Shown here: positions 14,878 through 20,659 of the stretch, one piece after another
Layout of the letters: each line of letters opens with the position of its first letter
How positions within the stretch are numbered: position 1 is the stretch's first letter
Source: Candidatus Woesearchaeota archaeon
GTDB taxonomy: Archaea; Nanobdellota; Nanobdellia; SCGC-AAA011-G17; GW2011-AR20
Reading direction: 5' to 3'
NCBI GenBank assembly: GCA_018302725.1
Contig: JAGVZJ010000025.1
Coordinates: 1 to 21,313, forward strand
Length of the DNA stretch: 21,313 bases
Made by a program: the position numbers and the translations under genes
Notes under the pieces: generated by a model
Seen by the model: the letters and a program-made list of their open reading frames with translations, nothing else
Told to the model about the DNA's origin: nothing
Databases searched by the model: none

Positions 14878-15549
14878 TTAAAGATTTTTAATAGTTTTTT
14901 TCCCTATTTCAATGCATTTGTTTAGATACTCCATGTAATCCTCTTCAACAATGTTTTTTGCATTTTTCATTACAGTTAAAGGATTTCTGAATTTCAGTTT
15001 AGCAACCTTCATAGACTTATATTTTTTATATACAATCAACTTCTTAATTAATCCTGCAAAAGAGTAAGGGTTTTTCAATAAGCCTATTTTTCTTGCATCT
15101 CTTACTGCTTCTAAAATTTTATCTTCTCTTTCATAAATTACTTCTTTCAGATAAGAAACCACTTCTTCATCGCTAACAGATTTTATAGCATCTCTAAGCT
15201 CTTTTTTTAATTCTGGATATTTTTTTAGCAATAATCTGCCCATAGCAGATTCAATAGCCCCATGCGCAAGATCAATATCAAGGTCTATTTTCCTTGAAAG
15301 TTTTGCAGCCTTCTTTAATACATAATGAGGATGCATATATTTATCTACAAGAACATGCGTCTTTATACCTGCACCAACATACCTTGTTTTCTTATTCCTC
15401 ATTAAGATATTAGCTAGTTTCAGGGATAGGATATGCTTTCTATCTCTAACTATCAATAAGGTAGTATCAGGCAGCACATTTCCCAACAGAAAATCTTTTC
15501 TTTTAGAGATATGTTTGGCAATATAGATATGGGTTATAAGTCCAGGCAT
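14878..15549 (-). CDS. Zinc-dependent phospholipase C-like family protein
   Basis: The 223-residue protein resembles the zinc-dependent phospholipase C/S1-P1-like fold. It starts MPGLITHIYIAKHI with a metal-type His (H7), then LLGNVLPD with D28. A central GAGIKTHVLVDKYMHPHY supplies an HxxxD pair (H65, D69) plus H73, and AHGAIESAMG supplies an HxxxE pair (H96, E100). This is the all-helical, His/Asp-rich pattern of that family. No signal peptide is present, so it is probably intracellular and its real substrate is unknown; phospholipid hydrolysis should not be assumed. It heads the long minus-strand series with a TATA-like box 25 bp before its start, divergent from the tRNA gene. Confidence 0.75.
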   Translation of the reverse strand: MPGLITHIYIAKHISKRKDFLLGNVLPDTTLLIVRDRKHILSLKLANILMRNKKTRYVGAGIKTHVLVDKYMHPHYVLKKAAKLSRKIDLDIDLAHGAIESAMGRLLLKKYPELKKELRDAIKSVSDEEVVSYLKEVIYEREDKILEAVRDARKIGLLKNPYSFAGLIKKLIVYKKYKSMKVAKLKFRNPLTVMKNAKNIVEEDYMEYLNKCIEIGKKTIKNL

Positions 15550-15570
15550 AATAAATGAATGAATTAGTTG

Positions 15571-15579
15571 TTTAAAAAA
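15571..15579 (-). promoter_or_regulatory. TATA-like box for the phospholipase C-like gene
   Basis: The minus-strand TTTTTTAAA is centred about 25 bp before the ATG at 15549. It lies back-to-back with the tRNA promoter. Confidence 0.5.
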
Positions 15580-15596
15580 TTATCACTTTAGAAATC

Positions 15597-15604
15597 TTTA
15601 TAAG
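15597..15604 (+). promoter_or_regulatory. TATA box of the tRNA-Phe gene
   Basis: TTTATAAG is centred about 29 bp before the first base of the tRNA at 15630, the expected distance for an archaeal TATA box and a start at or near the mature 5' end. Confidence 0.65.
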
Positions 15605-15643
15605 AGTGTCTTGAGGTCTTTTTAAATAAGGGACGGTAGCTCA

Positions 15644-15676
15644 AAAACATTGAGTTATTAGCTCTTGTTTGGCGAA
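15644..15676 (+). other. Inferred tRNA intron 1 (D-loop)
   Basis: These 33 bases split the D-loop of tRNA-Phe after its first A; the boundary may be shifted by one A (15643-15675). The 5' exon TAGCTCA can pair with TGAGTTA inside the insert, and the insert holds a second TAGCTC copy (15659-15664) plus a GGC-GAA-GCC mini-hairpin across its 3' end. Confidence 0.65.
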
Positions 15677-15689
15677 GCCTGGGAGAGCA

Positions 15690-15721
15690 TAAGGACCGAT
15701 TTATTTCGACCTAATCTCAGA
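15690..15721 (+). other. Inferred tRNA intron 2 (between positions 26 and 27)
   Basis: These 32 bases separate the D stem from the anticodon stem; the boundary may shift by one A. The piece can fold as AGG-AC-CGA, loop TTTATT, TCG-A-CCT. The position differs from the usual archaeal 37/38 site. Confidence 0.65.
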
Positions 15722-15780
15722 CACGGCTGAAGACCGTGGGGTCGGGAGTTCAAATCTCCCCCGTCCCATATTTCGATACT

Positions 15781-15788
15781 TATTTAAA
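15781..15788 (+). promoter_or_regulatory. TATA box for the CBS-domain gene
   Basis: TATTTAAA is centred 27 bp before the ATG at 15811 and only 13 bases after the tRNA 3' end, giving a leaderless transcript independent of the tRNA. Confidence 0.55.
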
Positions 15789-15810
15789 CAATCTAAACTT
15801 TTAGTGCATT

Positions 15811-16254
15811 ATGGATTTGGTAAGAGACATCATGACCTATAAGGTTCAGATTTCTAATAAGCAAGAAAGCATATTTAACATCGCAAGAATGATGTATGGA
15901 AGAAAGATAGGATCTGTCGTAGTTGTTGAAGGACCAAAACCAATAGGAATAATCACTGAGAGAGATCTTGCTTATAAGGTTGTTGCTAACAACATCCAGC
16001 CTAAGGTAGCAACAGCTAAGGACATAATGACCTCCCCATTAATCTCTATAAGACCAGGGGACAATATTTATTATGCTTACAAAATAATGAATGATAAAGG
16101 AATAAAAAAATTAACAGTAGTTGATGAAAATGGAAATTTAGTAGGCATCCTAACTCAAACAGACATGATAAATTTCTTCAATAAGCAAAGAAAAGAGTTC
16201 ATAATAAGTGCAGTGAAGGGCAAACCTACAGGAAGTTATGCTTTAGAAGGCTAG
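15811..16254 (+). CDS. Tandem CBS-domain protein
   Basis: The 147-residue protein consists almost only of two CBS domains. The first has VRDIMTYKVQISNKQ...MYGRKIGSVVVVEGPKPIGIITERDLA, the second KDIMTSPLISIRPGDNIYYAYKIMNDKGIKKLTVVDENGNLVGILTQTDM. Each ends with the G-I-[IL]-T-x-x-D pattern that forms the nucleotide site. Such pairs bind adenosine nucleotides or SAM and act as sensors for a partner, but no partner domain is fused here. The stop TAG is immediately followed by TGA, a tandem stop. It converges with the winged-helix gene, overlapping its stop by 4 bases. Confidence 0.92.
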   Translation: MDLVRDIMTYKVQISNKQESIFNIARMMYGRKIGSVVVVEGPKPIGIITERDLAYKVVANNIQPKVATAKDIMTSPLISIRPGDNIYYAYKIMNDKGIKKLTVVDENGNLVGILTQTDMINFFNKQRKEFIISAVKGKPTGSYALEG

Positions 16255-16562
16255 TGAGTAACTAAAATCTTTTCTTCTGAACCCTTGATCAGATTCCAGT
16301 CTAATTTTATCAGTTGTTTTATTGCAGGATTCTCTGTATTTAGCTTATACAAATCAGATTTTCCAACTCTTCTTGTTTTTACCACAACATTATTACTCTC
16401 TAGTTTATCCCAAAAAGTCTGCAAAGTAGAGTAGCTAACACCCGAATTTTTAGCAATTTCTGTTAAAGGATAATCAAACAATTGGAAGGTTATAAGAAAG
16501 TCTATCACTTTTATAATGGGGTTATTTCCAAAAACCTCTACAAAAACAGTTTCATTTTTCAT
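16251..16562 (-). CDS. Winged-helix DNA-binding protein
   Basis: The protein (103 residues from the ATG at 16562) starts MKNETVFVEVFGNNPIIKVIDFLI and has a clear winged helix: FDYPLTEIAKNSGVSYSTLQTFWDKLESNNVVVKTRRVGKSDLYKLN, with the recognition helix around SYSTLQTFWDKL and the wing around RRVGKSDLY. A longer frame to 16583 exists, but its start would lie only 3 bases from the TATA element 16586-16593. The ATG at 16562 is exactly 27 bp from that element, which decides the start. It is probably a small transcription regulator; targets are unknown. It diverges from the next gene, so it might control that shared promoter region. Confidence 0.85.
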   Translation of the reverse strand: MKNETVFVEVFGNNPIIKVIDFLITFQLFDYPLTEIAKNSGVSYSTLQTFWDKLESNNVVVKTRRVGKSDLYKLNTENPAIKQLIKLDWNLIKGSEEKILVTH

Positions 16563-16585
16563 GTAATACAGACATACATACATGC

Positions 16586-16593
16586 TTATAAAT
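16586..16593 (-). promoter_or_regulatory. TATA box of the winged-helix gene with a short ATGT-type repeat downstream
   Basis: The minus-strand ATTTATAA is centred 27 bp before the ATG at 16562. Between them the tandem CATGTATGTATGTC could be an operator for autoregulation, but that is speculative. Confidence 0.5.
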
Positions 16594-16630
16594 ATTTCTA
16601 TTTATGTTTTTATATTACAATATTAAGAAC

Positions 16631-16639
16631 ATTTAAATA
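16631..16639 (+). promoter_or_regulatory. TATA-like box for the 90-residue gene at 16662
   Basis: ATTTAAATA is centred 27 bp before the ATG at 16662, again implying a leaderless start. Confidence 0.5.
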
Positions 16640-16661
16640 TTGATCTATCCCTTTAGAAAGT

Positions 16662-16934
16662 ATGATCTCTGATGAAGACAAAATTAAAGCTACTATTCTA
16701 TATAACCTAAGAAGAAAGAAAATTATAGGTGGGGTTCATACCCATTATGACACTCTAAAAAGAGGGTTTCCTTCTCATCTAGGAAAAGATATAGAAAAGA
16801 TAGCAAAAAAACTAATTAAAGAAGGACTTATAATAACAAAACCAACATCTTATGGACTGCAGGTTTCATTAAATAAGGAACGGCTAGCAGAAATAGAAGA
16901 GATTATCACAAGGATAATTAAAATAAAGTTCTAG
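16662..16934 (+). CDS. Small winged-helix-like protein of unknown function
   Basis: The 90-residue protein begins MISDEDKIKATILYNLRRKK. The middle is GGVHTHYDTLKRGFPSHLGKDIEKIAKKLIKEGLIITKPTSYGLQVSLN, which looks like a winged helix with recognition helix around DIEKIAKKLIKEGL and a short wing around KPTSYGLQV. A His pair (HTH) sits in the first turn. I know similar small proteins only as uncharacterised DPANN products. It stands alone between the divergent regulator and the ribosomal operon. DNA or RNA binding is likely but not shown. Confidence 0.75.
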   Translation: MISDEDKIKATILYNLRRKKIIGGVHTHYDTLKRGFPSHLGKDIEKIAKKLIKEGLIITKPTSYGLQVSLNKERLAEIEEIITRIIKIKF

Positions 16935-16952
16935 AATAAAGAAATAAAAACC

Positions 16953-16960
16953 TTTAAAAA
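16953..16960 (+). promoter_or_regulatory. TATA-like box of the rps19e operon
   Basis: TTTAAAAA is centred 27 bp before the ATG of rps19e at 16984. Confidence 0.55.
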
Positions 16961-16983
16961 ACCCCCATTTCTCTATTCTCACT

Positions 16984-17391
16984 ATGACAAGAGTTTATAA
17001 CACGGAAGCAAAAGTTATCGTTGATAAAGCAGCTGAAGAGCTTAAAAAACAGATAAAACAGCCAGAATGGGCAAAATTCGTAAAGACAGGTGTAGCCAAA
17101 GACAGACCCCCTGCAGAGCAGGATTGGTGGTACAAAAGAGCTGCTTCCATACTTAGGAGAATCTATATCAGGGGCCCATTAGGAACTAATAAGCTTAGGC
17201 AAAAGTACAGTAGCAAAAAGAATAGGGGGTATAAACCAGAAAAAACATACAAAGCTGGAGGAAAGATAATAAGGACAATTCTACAGCAATTAGAAACCGC
17301 TCAATTAATCAAGAAAGAAGAAAAGAAGTCTCACAAAGGGAGAATAATCACTCCAAGGGGTAAAAGCTTTTTAGACAAGCTTTCAAAATGA
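16984..17391 (+). CDS. rps19e: 30S ribosomal protein S19e
   Basis: S19e is a small-subunit protein shared by archaea and eukaryotes. The 135 residues contain the conserved PEWAKFVKTGVAKDRPPAEQDWWYKRAASILRRIYIRGPLGTNKLRQKYS region and the C-terminal TPRGKSFLDKLS. The winged-helix fold and length are as usual. It opens the operon rps19e, PDCD5-like, rpl39e, rpl31e, cbf5; its stop overlaps the next start (AAAATGAA). Confidence 0.96.
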   Translation: MTRVYNTEAKVIVDKAAEELKKQIKQPEWAKFVKTGVAKDRPPAEQDWWYKRAASILRRIYIRGPLGTNKLRQKYSSKKNRGYKPEKTYKAGGKIIRTILQQLETAQLIKKEEKKSHKGRIITPRGKSFLDKLSK

Positions 17392-17705
17392 ACATCAATG
17401 AAGCAAAAAGAAAAAAATTAGAAGAGATTCAGAACAGGTACCAACAAGGGTTCAGTGAAGAGGAAGCCTTAAAAAACCAGATAGGACAGGTAGAAGCAAT
17501 AGCAAAACAGTTTTTAGACAAGGAAGCCTTGTCCCGGTTTGGCAATATAAAACTTGCCCATCCTGAAAAGGCAATACAGTTTGCTTCAGTTGTTTCAAAC
17601 ATGGCAAGGACAGGAAGGCTAAATCAAAAATTAAATGACAATCAGGTAAAAGAGATTTTAACCCTACTACAGGAAAAGAAGGATTTCAAAATAAAAAGAA
17701 AATAA
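17388..17705 (+). CDS. PDCD5-like DNA-binding protein
   Basis: Archaeal PDCD5 relatives are small, basic three-helix proteins found beside ribosomal genes and reported to bind nucleic acid. The 105-residue protein has the charged N-terminal helix AKRKKLEEIQNRYQQ, the core IGQVEAIAKQFLDKEALSRFGNIKLAHPEKAIQFASVVSNMARTGRL, and a basic C-terminus. Position between S19e and L39e agrees with the usual archaeal gene order. Its TAA is followed by AATG, which would be the expected start of the next operon gene, but here that ATG leads only to a short dead frame (17707 onward) and the two-gene insert begins. Confidence 0.94.
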   Translation: MNINEAKRKKLEEIQNRYQQGFSEEEALKNQIGQVEAIAKQFLDKEALSRFGNIKLAHPEKAIQFASVVSNMARTGRLNQKLNDNQVKEILTLLQEKKDFKIKRK

Positions 17706-17709
17706 AATG
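17703..17709 (+). repeat. Left copy of the TAAAATG direct repeat flanking the two-gene insert
   Basis: TAAAATG at 17703-17709 covers the stop of the PDCD5-like gene and a ghost ATG. The same seven bases occur at 18932-18938, covering the stop of the LAGLIDADG gene and the start of rpl39e. The rpl39e/rpl31e junction has the same bases at 19107-19113, so part of the match is simply the local stop-A-ATG style. Confidence 0.4.
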
Positions 17710-17728
17710 TATTCTAAATCACAACAAT

Positions 17729-17740
17729 CTTTAAATACTT
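17729..17740 (+). promoter_or_regulatory. TATA-like box of the RHH/LAGLIDADG pair
   Basis: CTTTAAATACTT is about 41 bp before the ATG at 17775, allowing a short leader of about 15 bases. A second AT-rich element, TAAATATA (17759-17766), is too close to the start to serve. Confidence 0.4.
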
Positions 17741-17774
17741 AATTATACACAAATTTATGTAAATATACTTACAA

Positions 17775-17909
17775 ATGAGAAAAAGAATAAACCTATCAAT
17801 TGAAAAAGAAATATACGAAAAATTCCAAAAGTATTGTAGGGATAATGGAATGATTCCCTCTAGGAAAATAGAACTTTTTATTAAAGAAGAATTAAAAAAC
17901 ATAAAATGA
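17775..17909 (+). CDS. 44-residue ribbon-helix-helix (CopG/Arc-like) protein
   Basis: The protein starts MRKRINLSIEKEIYEKF, a basic strand followed by helix 1; helix 2 is around SRKIELFIKEELKN after the turn CRDNGMIPS. This is the minimal dimeric RHH DNA-binding fold. The TGA overlaps the ATG of the LAGLIDADG gene (ATGA at 17906-17909), so the two are translationally coupled. It may repress its own promoter or help target the partner protein; neither can be seen in the sequence. Confidence 0.8.
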   Translation: MRKRINLSIEKEIYEKFQKYCRDNGMIPSRKIELFIKEELKNIK

Positions 17910-18934
17910 ATGTGATGAAGAATTTATGTGTAATTCTCTCAGAGAAAGGAAGAATAAAGTTGAGAGAAATGAGAGAAAAGACATTTGGGTCTCAGTTATC
18001 TGCTTCGTGGGAAACAGGGATACCACAAATCAATATATCTAAATGGGAAACAGGAACTTGTAGTCCAAAATTCTTTACTCTGCGTTCATATCTTGGAAAG
18101 TTAGGATTAAAGAGAGGATTTCTAGGAAATAAGGAATATATTCTTGGCAGTAAGTACAATGGATTTAAGCTTAAAAAGATAAAATCAAATAGACTAAACC
18201 CAGAGATGGCATACGCATTGGGGGTATTGGGGCCAGGAGATGGTTATATTTCTGGAAAGTACCAGTTAGGGCTCAGTGCCATAGATAAAGAATTTGTAGA
18301 CTACTTTCAGAATTGCCTGGAGAATACATTCGGCTTAAAATGTAAAAGGTACATCAGCGACAAGAGTATCACGAATTATTCCAATAATCCAAAAAGGATG
18401 TATGTAGTGAGACTGTGTTCTAAATCTGCTGTTGAGAGTCTTAAAAAATTTAAAGTATCATTCAGAGAATGTGAATGGAGAATACCTAATGTTATATTCA
18501 ATAGTTCTGACAATTGCAAGTCCATGTACCTAAGAGGAATTTTCGATTCTCAGGGATTTGTCATACCAACTAGTAAATTTATGGGGGTAAAGATTAAAAA
18601 TAAAGAAGGCATTAAACAAATGCAAAACCTGTTAAGAGAACTGTCTATAGACTCATATATCCTTAAAGATAAAACAGTACTTCAATTATCGGGCCACAAA
18701 AATATAGCATTATACGGTTCAATAATAGGGTTCATTATCAAAAGAAAAAAGAAAAGTCTTAAAAAGATTTTGGGCTCTTATTTACAGAAACATCCCACAA
18801 GAAAAGAGGTTATAGAAGCATTACCAAAAATGGTTGAATTAAGGAAAACTAATTTGTCCTACAGAAAAATTGCATCTATAACTGGGATAGGAAGAGGTTC
18901 TGTCGGGAAAAGGCTTCAGGAATTAGGGTATTAA
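17906..18934 (+). CDS. Free-standing LAGLIDADG homing-endonuclease-like protein with flanking HTH domains
   Basis: The 342-residue protein has three parts. The N-terminus (about 20-70) reads as an XRE-like helix-turn-helix (GSQLSASWETGIPQINISKWETG). The middle holds two LAGLIDADG-type motifs: LGVLGPGDG at 105-113, keeping the catalytic Asp (D112), and LRGIFDSQG at 209-217, where Gln (Q216) replaces the second acidic residue. The C-terminus (about 310-342) is another HTH (LSYRKIASITGIGRGSVGKRL). There are no intein splicing blocks, so it is not an intein. It could be a homing endonuclease or nickase, or a WhiA-like regulator derived from one. Its stop is one base before the rpl39e start, so transcription likely reads into the ribosomal genes. 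Confidence 0.85.
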   Translation: MNVMKNLCVILSEKGRIKLREMREKTFGSQLSASWETGIPQINISKWETGTCSPKFFTLRSYLGKLGLKRGFLGNKEYILGSKYNGFKLKKIKSNRLNPEMAYALGVLGPGDGYISGKYQLGLSAIDKEFVDYFQNCLENTFGLKCKRYISDKSITNYSNNPKRMYVVRLCSKSAVESLKKFKVSFRECEWRIPNVIFNSSDNCKSMYLRGIFDSQGFVIPTSKFMGVKIKNKEGIKQMQNLLRELSIDSYILKDKTVLQLSGHKNIALYGSIIGFIIKRKKKSLKKILGSYLQKHPTRKEVIEALPKMVELRKTNLSYRKIASITGIGRGSVGKRLQELGY

Positions 18935-18935
18935 A

Positions 18936-19109
18936 ATGAGTAGGTATAGAGGACTGGCAAAGAAATTAAGATTAGCAAAAAGATTAGCTCAAACTAAATG
19001 GGCTCCATTCTGGACAGTTCCAAAGATATATGGTAAAAATAGGAGAGTCCATCCCGGTAGGCACACAGCTGTAAAACGACATTGGAGAAGAAATAGAACA
19101 GACGCATAA
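18936..19109 (+). CDS. rpl39e: 50S ribosomal protein L39e
   Basis: This 57-residue basic protein lies in the exit tunnel of the large subunit. It starts MSRYRGLAKKLRLAKRLAQ, continues TKWAPFWTVPKIYGKNRRVHPGRH and ends VKRHWRRNRTDA. The R-x-V-x-x-x-P...RHWRR pattern and the position directly before L31e identify it. It begins one base after the stop of the LAGLIDADG gene and ends one base before the L31e start. Confidence 0.93.
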   Translation: MSRYRGLAKKLRLAKRLAQTKWAPFWTVPKIYGKNRRVHPGRHTAVKRHWRRNRTDA

Positions 19110-19110
19110 A

Positions 19111-19665
19111 ATGGCACTCGAAAGAATTTATACAATCCCATTAAGAAAAGAATTTTCAAGAGCTCCTAATTATAAAAGAACCAAAAGAAGCGTTAGGACT
19201 ATCCGTGAATTTCTTCAAAAACACATGAAATGCGATAATGTAAAGCTTGGAAAATATCTTAACTTAGAATTATGGAAAAATGGAAGAAAAAATCCTCCTC
19301 CGCGAATTCAGGTTAAGGCAATAAAAGATAAAATAAAAATAAAAGACAAAGATGTTGAAGTTGTTCAGGCTGAATTAATTAATGCTCCTATTGAATTCAA
19401 GAAAGAAGAGAAAAAAGATTCGTATAGCCTTCCCAAATTAGGTAGGAAAAAAGATAAACAGGAAGAAGAAAAAAAAGAAGTCCTGGAAAAAGAAGAAAAA
19501 AGAGAAACAAAATTGCAAAAAGAAGAAGAATCAAAGCCTGAAGATATTTTAAAGCATCAAAAGGTCTCTTCTAAAGAAGCTCAGGAAAAGATGAGAAGCC
19601 AAAAGATAATTTCTTCTCCTCAAAAGCCTAGACATGAGAAACATGATGCAAAAGGAAAGAAATAA
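19111..19665 (+). CDS. rpl31e: 50S ribosomal protein L31e with a long charged C-terminal extension
   Basis: The first ~92 residues are a normal L31e: MALERIYTIPLRKEFSRAPNYKRTKRSVRTIREFLQKHMK, then VKLGKYLNLELWKNGRKNPPPRIQVKAI and VVQAELIN. A further ~92 residues follow, almost all Lys, Glu, Gln and Ser (KKDKQEEEKKEVLEKEEK...HDAKGKK), likely disordered or coiled coil, so the protein is twice the usual length. The 3' end overlaps the Cbf5 start by 32 bases. Confidence 0.95.
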   Translation: MALERIYTIPLRKEFSRAPNYKRTKRSVRTIREFLQKHMKCDNVKLGKYLNLELWKNGRKNPPPRIQVKAIKDKIKIKDKDVEVVQAELINAPIEFKKEEKKDSYSLPKLGRKKDKQEEEKKEVLEKEEKRETKLQKEEESKPEDILKHQKVSSKEAQEKMRSQKIISSPQKPRHEKHDAKGKK

Positions 19666-20635
19666 TTCTGAGAATTTTTTACCTTTTGAAAAAGCAGAGA
19701 AAAAATTATTTATCAAAAAAGAGTCTACTTCAGAGCAAGGTATTAATCCAGAAAGTAGATCAGTTGAAGAATTAATAAATTATGGAATTATAAATTTAAA
19801 TAAACCAAGAGGTCCATCTTCCCATCAGGTTTCTGCATATGTTCAGCAAATCTTAGGGATAGACAAAGCTGGGCATTCTGGAACTCTTGATCCTCATGTA
19901 ACAGGAGTCCTGCCAATTGCTTTAGGAAAAGCAACAAGGATAGTCCAAACTTTACTAAAAGCAGGAAAAGAATATGTAGGGATAATGCATTTACATACTG
20001 ATATTCCAGATGAAGAAATAAAAAATGTAGCAGAGCAGTTCACAGGAAAGATAGAACAATTGCCCCCAATAAGAAGCGCCGTAAAAAGAAGGTTAAGAAC
20101 AAGAGAAATTTATTATTTAGAAATATTAGAAATAAAAGGAAGAGATGTTTTGTTCAAAGTAGGTTCAGAAGCAGGTTTCTATGTAAGAAAATGGTGCCAT
20201 GATTTTGGTTTAAAATTAAAAACAAATGCCCACATGCTTCAGTTAATAAGAACAAAAGCAGGCCCATTCAAAGAAAAAGATTGGCATTCATTGCATGATT
20301 TAAAAGATGCATATACTCTGTGGAAAGAAAAAGAAGATGAAGAAGAGATAAGAAAGGTGATTCTGCCTATTGAAAGGGCAGTAGAGCATCTTCCTAAAAT
20401 TTGGGTCATGGATAGTGCAGTAAACACTCTATGTCATGGGGCAGACCTGAATGTTCCCGGAATATGCAGGTATAATGAGTTTAATGAAGATCAAATAGTT
20501 GCAATAATGACATTAAAGAATGAGTTAGTATGCTTGGCAGATGCAGTAGAGCACAGCTCTTTCATAAAGAATAATGATAAAGGTAAGATAGCAAAAACGA
20601 AAAAGGTATTCATGGAAAGAAATACTTACAAATAA
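19634..20635 (+). CDS. cbf5: Cbf5/TruB-family pseudouridine synthase
   Basis: Cbf5 is the catalytic subunit of H/ACA ribonucleoprotein that converts uridine to pseudouridine in rRNA, and can also modify U55 of tRNA. The 333 residues contain GIINLNKPRGPSSHQVSAYV, the catalytic GHSGTLDPHVTGVLPIALGKATR with D86, the LPPIRSAVKR and REIYYLEILEI strands, and GFYVRKWCHDFG. A PUA domain follows at about 250-325. The start could be 19634 or the Met at 19646 (MQKERNN); both overlap rpl31e. Neighbours fit the archaeal ribosome/rRNA-modification context. No H/ACA RNA gene was recognised in the window. Confidence 0.95.
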   Translation: MRNMMQKERNNSENFLPFEKAEKKLFIKKESTSEQGINPESRSVEELINYGIINLNKPRGPSSHQVSAYVQQILGIDKAGHSGTLDPHVTGVLPIALGKATRIVQTLLKAGKEYVGIMHLHTDIPDEEIKNVAEQFTGKIEQLPPIRSAVKRRLRTREIYYLEILEIKGRDVLFKVGSEAGFYVRKWCHDFGLKLKTNAHMLQLIRTKAGPFKEKDWHSLHDLKDAYTLWKEKEDEEEIRKVILPIERAVEHLPKIWVMDSAVNTLCHGADLNVPGICRYNEFNEDQIVAIMTLKNELVCLADAVEHSSFIKNNDKGKIAKTKKVFMERNTYK

Positions 20636-20659
20636 ATAATTTCTTGTTTTATTTAAATC

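Larger units (their letters stand above)
15630..15768 (+). tRNA. tRNA-Phe (anticodon GAA) with two inferred introns
   Basis: The ends pair perfectly over 7 bp (GGGACGG at 15630-15636 with CCGTCCC at 15761-15767), followed by discriminator A. The T arm is GGGAG/CTCCC with loop TTCAAAT. The anticodon arm is CACGG (15722-15726), loop CTGAAGA (anticodon GAA at 15729-15731) and CCGTG. The D stem is GCTC (15639-15642) with GAGC (15685-15688). To close a normal cloverleaf two extra pieces must be removed: about 33 bases in the D-loop and about 32 between positions 26 and 27. That leaves a regular 74-base tRNA with D-loop AGCCTGGGA. CCA is not encoded. I see no canonical bulge-helix-bulge at either site by eye, so the exact boundaries (uncertain by one A) are inferred from the cloverleaf alone. 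Confidence 0.88.
17710..18935 (+). mobile_element. Putative homing-endonuclease-type insert in the ribosomal operon
   Basis: About 1.2 kb separates genes that are normally adjacent in archaea (PDCD5-like and rpl39e). It has its own TATA-like element (CTTTAAATACTT at 17729-17740), a ribbon-helix-helix gene and a coupled LAGLIDADG/HTH gene, and it ends exactly at the start codon of rpl39e. No terminal inverted repeat or transposase is seen. Calling it mobile is inference from gene content and position. Confidence 0.5.

Noticed and set aside
15659..15664. Second TAGCTC copy as the true D-stem 5' strand of tRNA-Phe
   Set aside because: It would leave a D-loop of about 20 bases and still need an intron upstream; the first copy gives a standard D-loop.
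16563..16583. Longer start of the winged-helix gene (MYVCLYY)
   Set aside because: It lies only 3 bases from the TATA element, and the ATG at 16562 fits the standard spacing.
17714..17902. Minus-strand hydrophobic 62-codon frame
   Set aside because: Antisense to the RHH gene and its promoter; hydrophobicity comes from reading AT-rich sequence backward.
17906..18934. Intein or group I intron around the LAGLIDADG gene
   Set aside because: No splicing blocks, no His-Asn end, no interrupted coding gene and no intron core; neighbours on both sides are complete genes.
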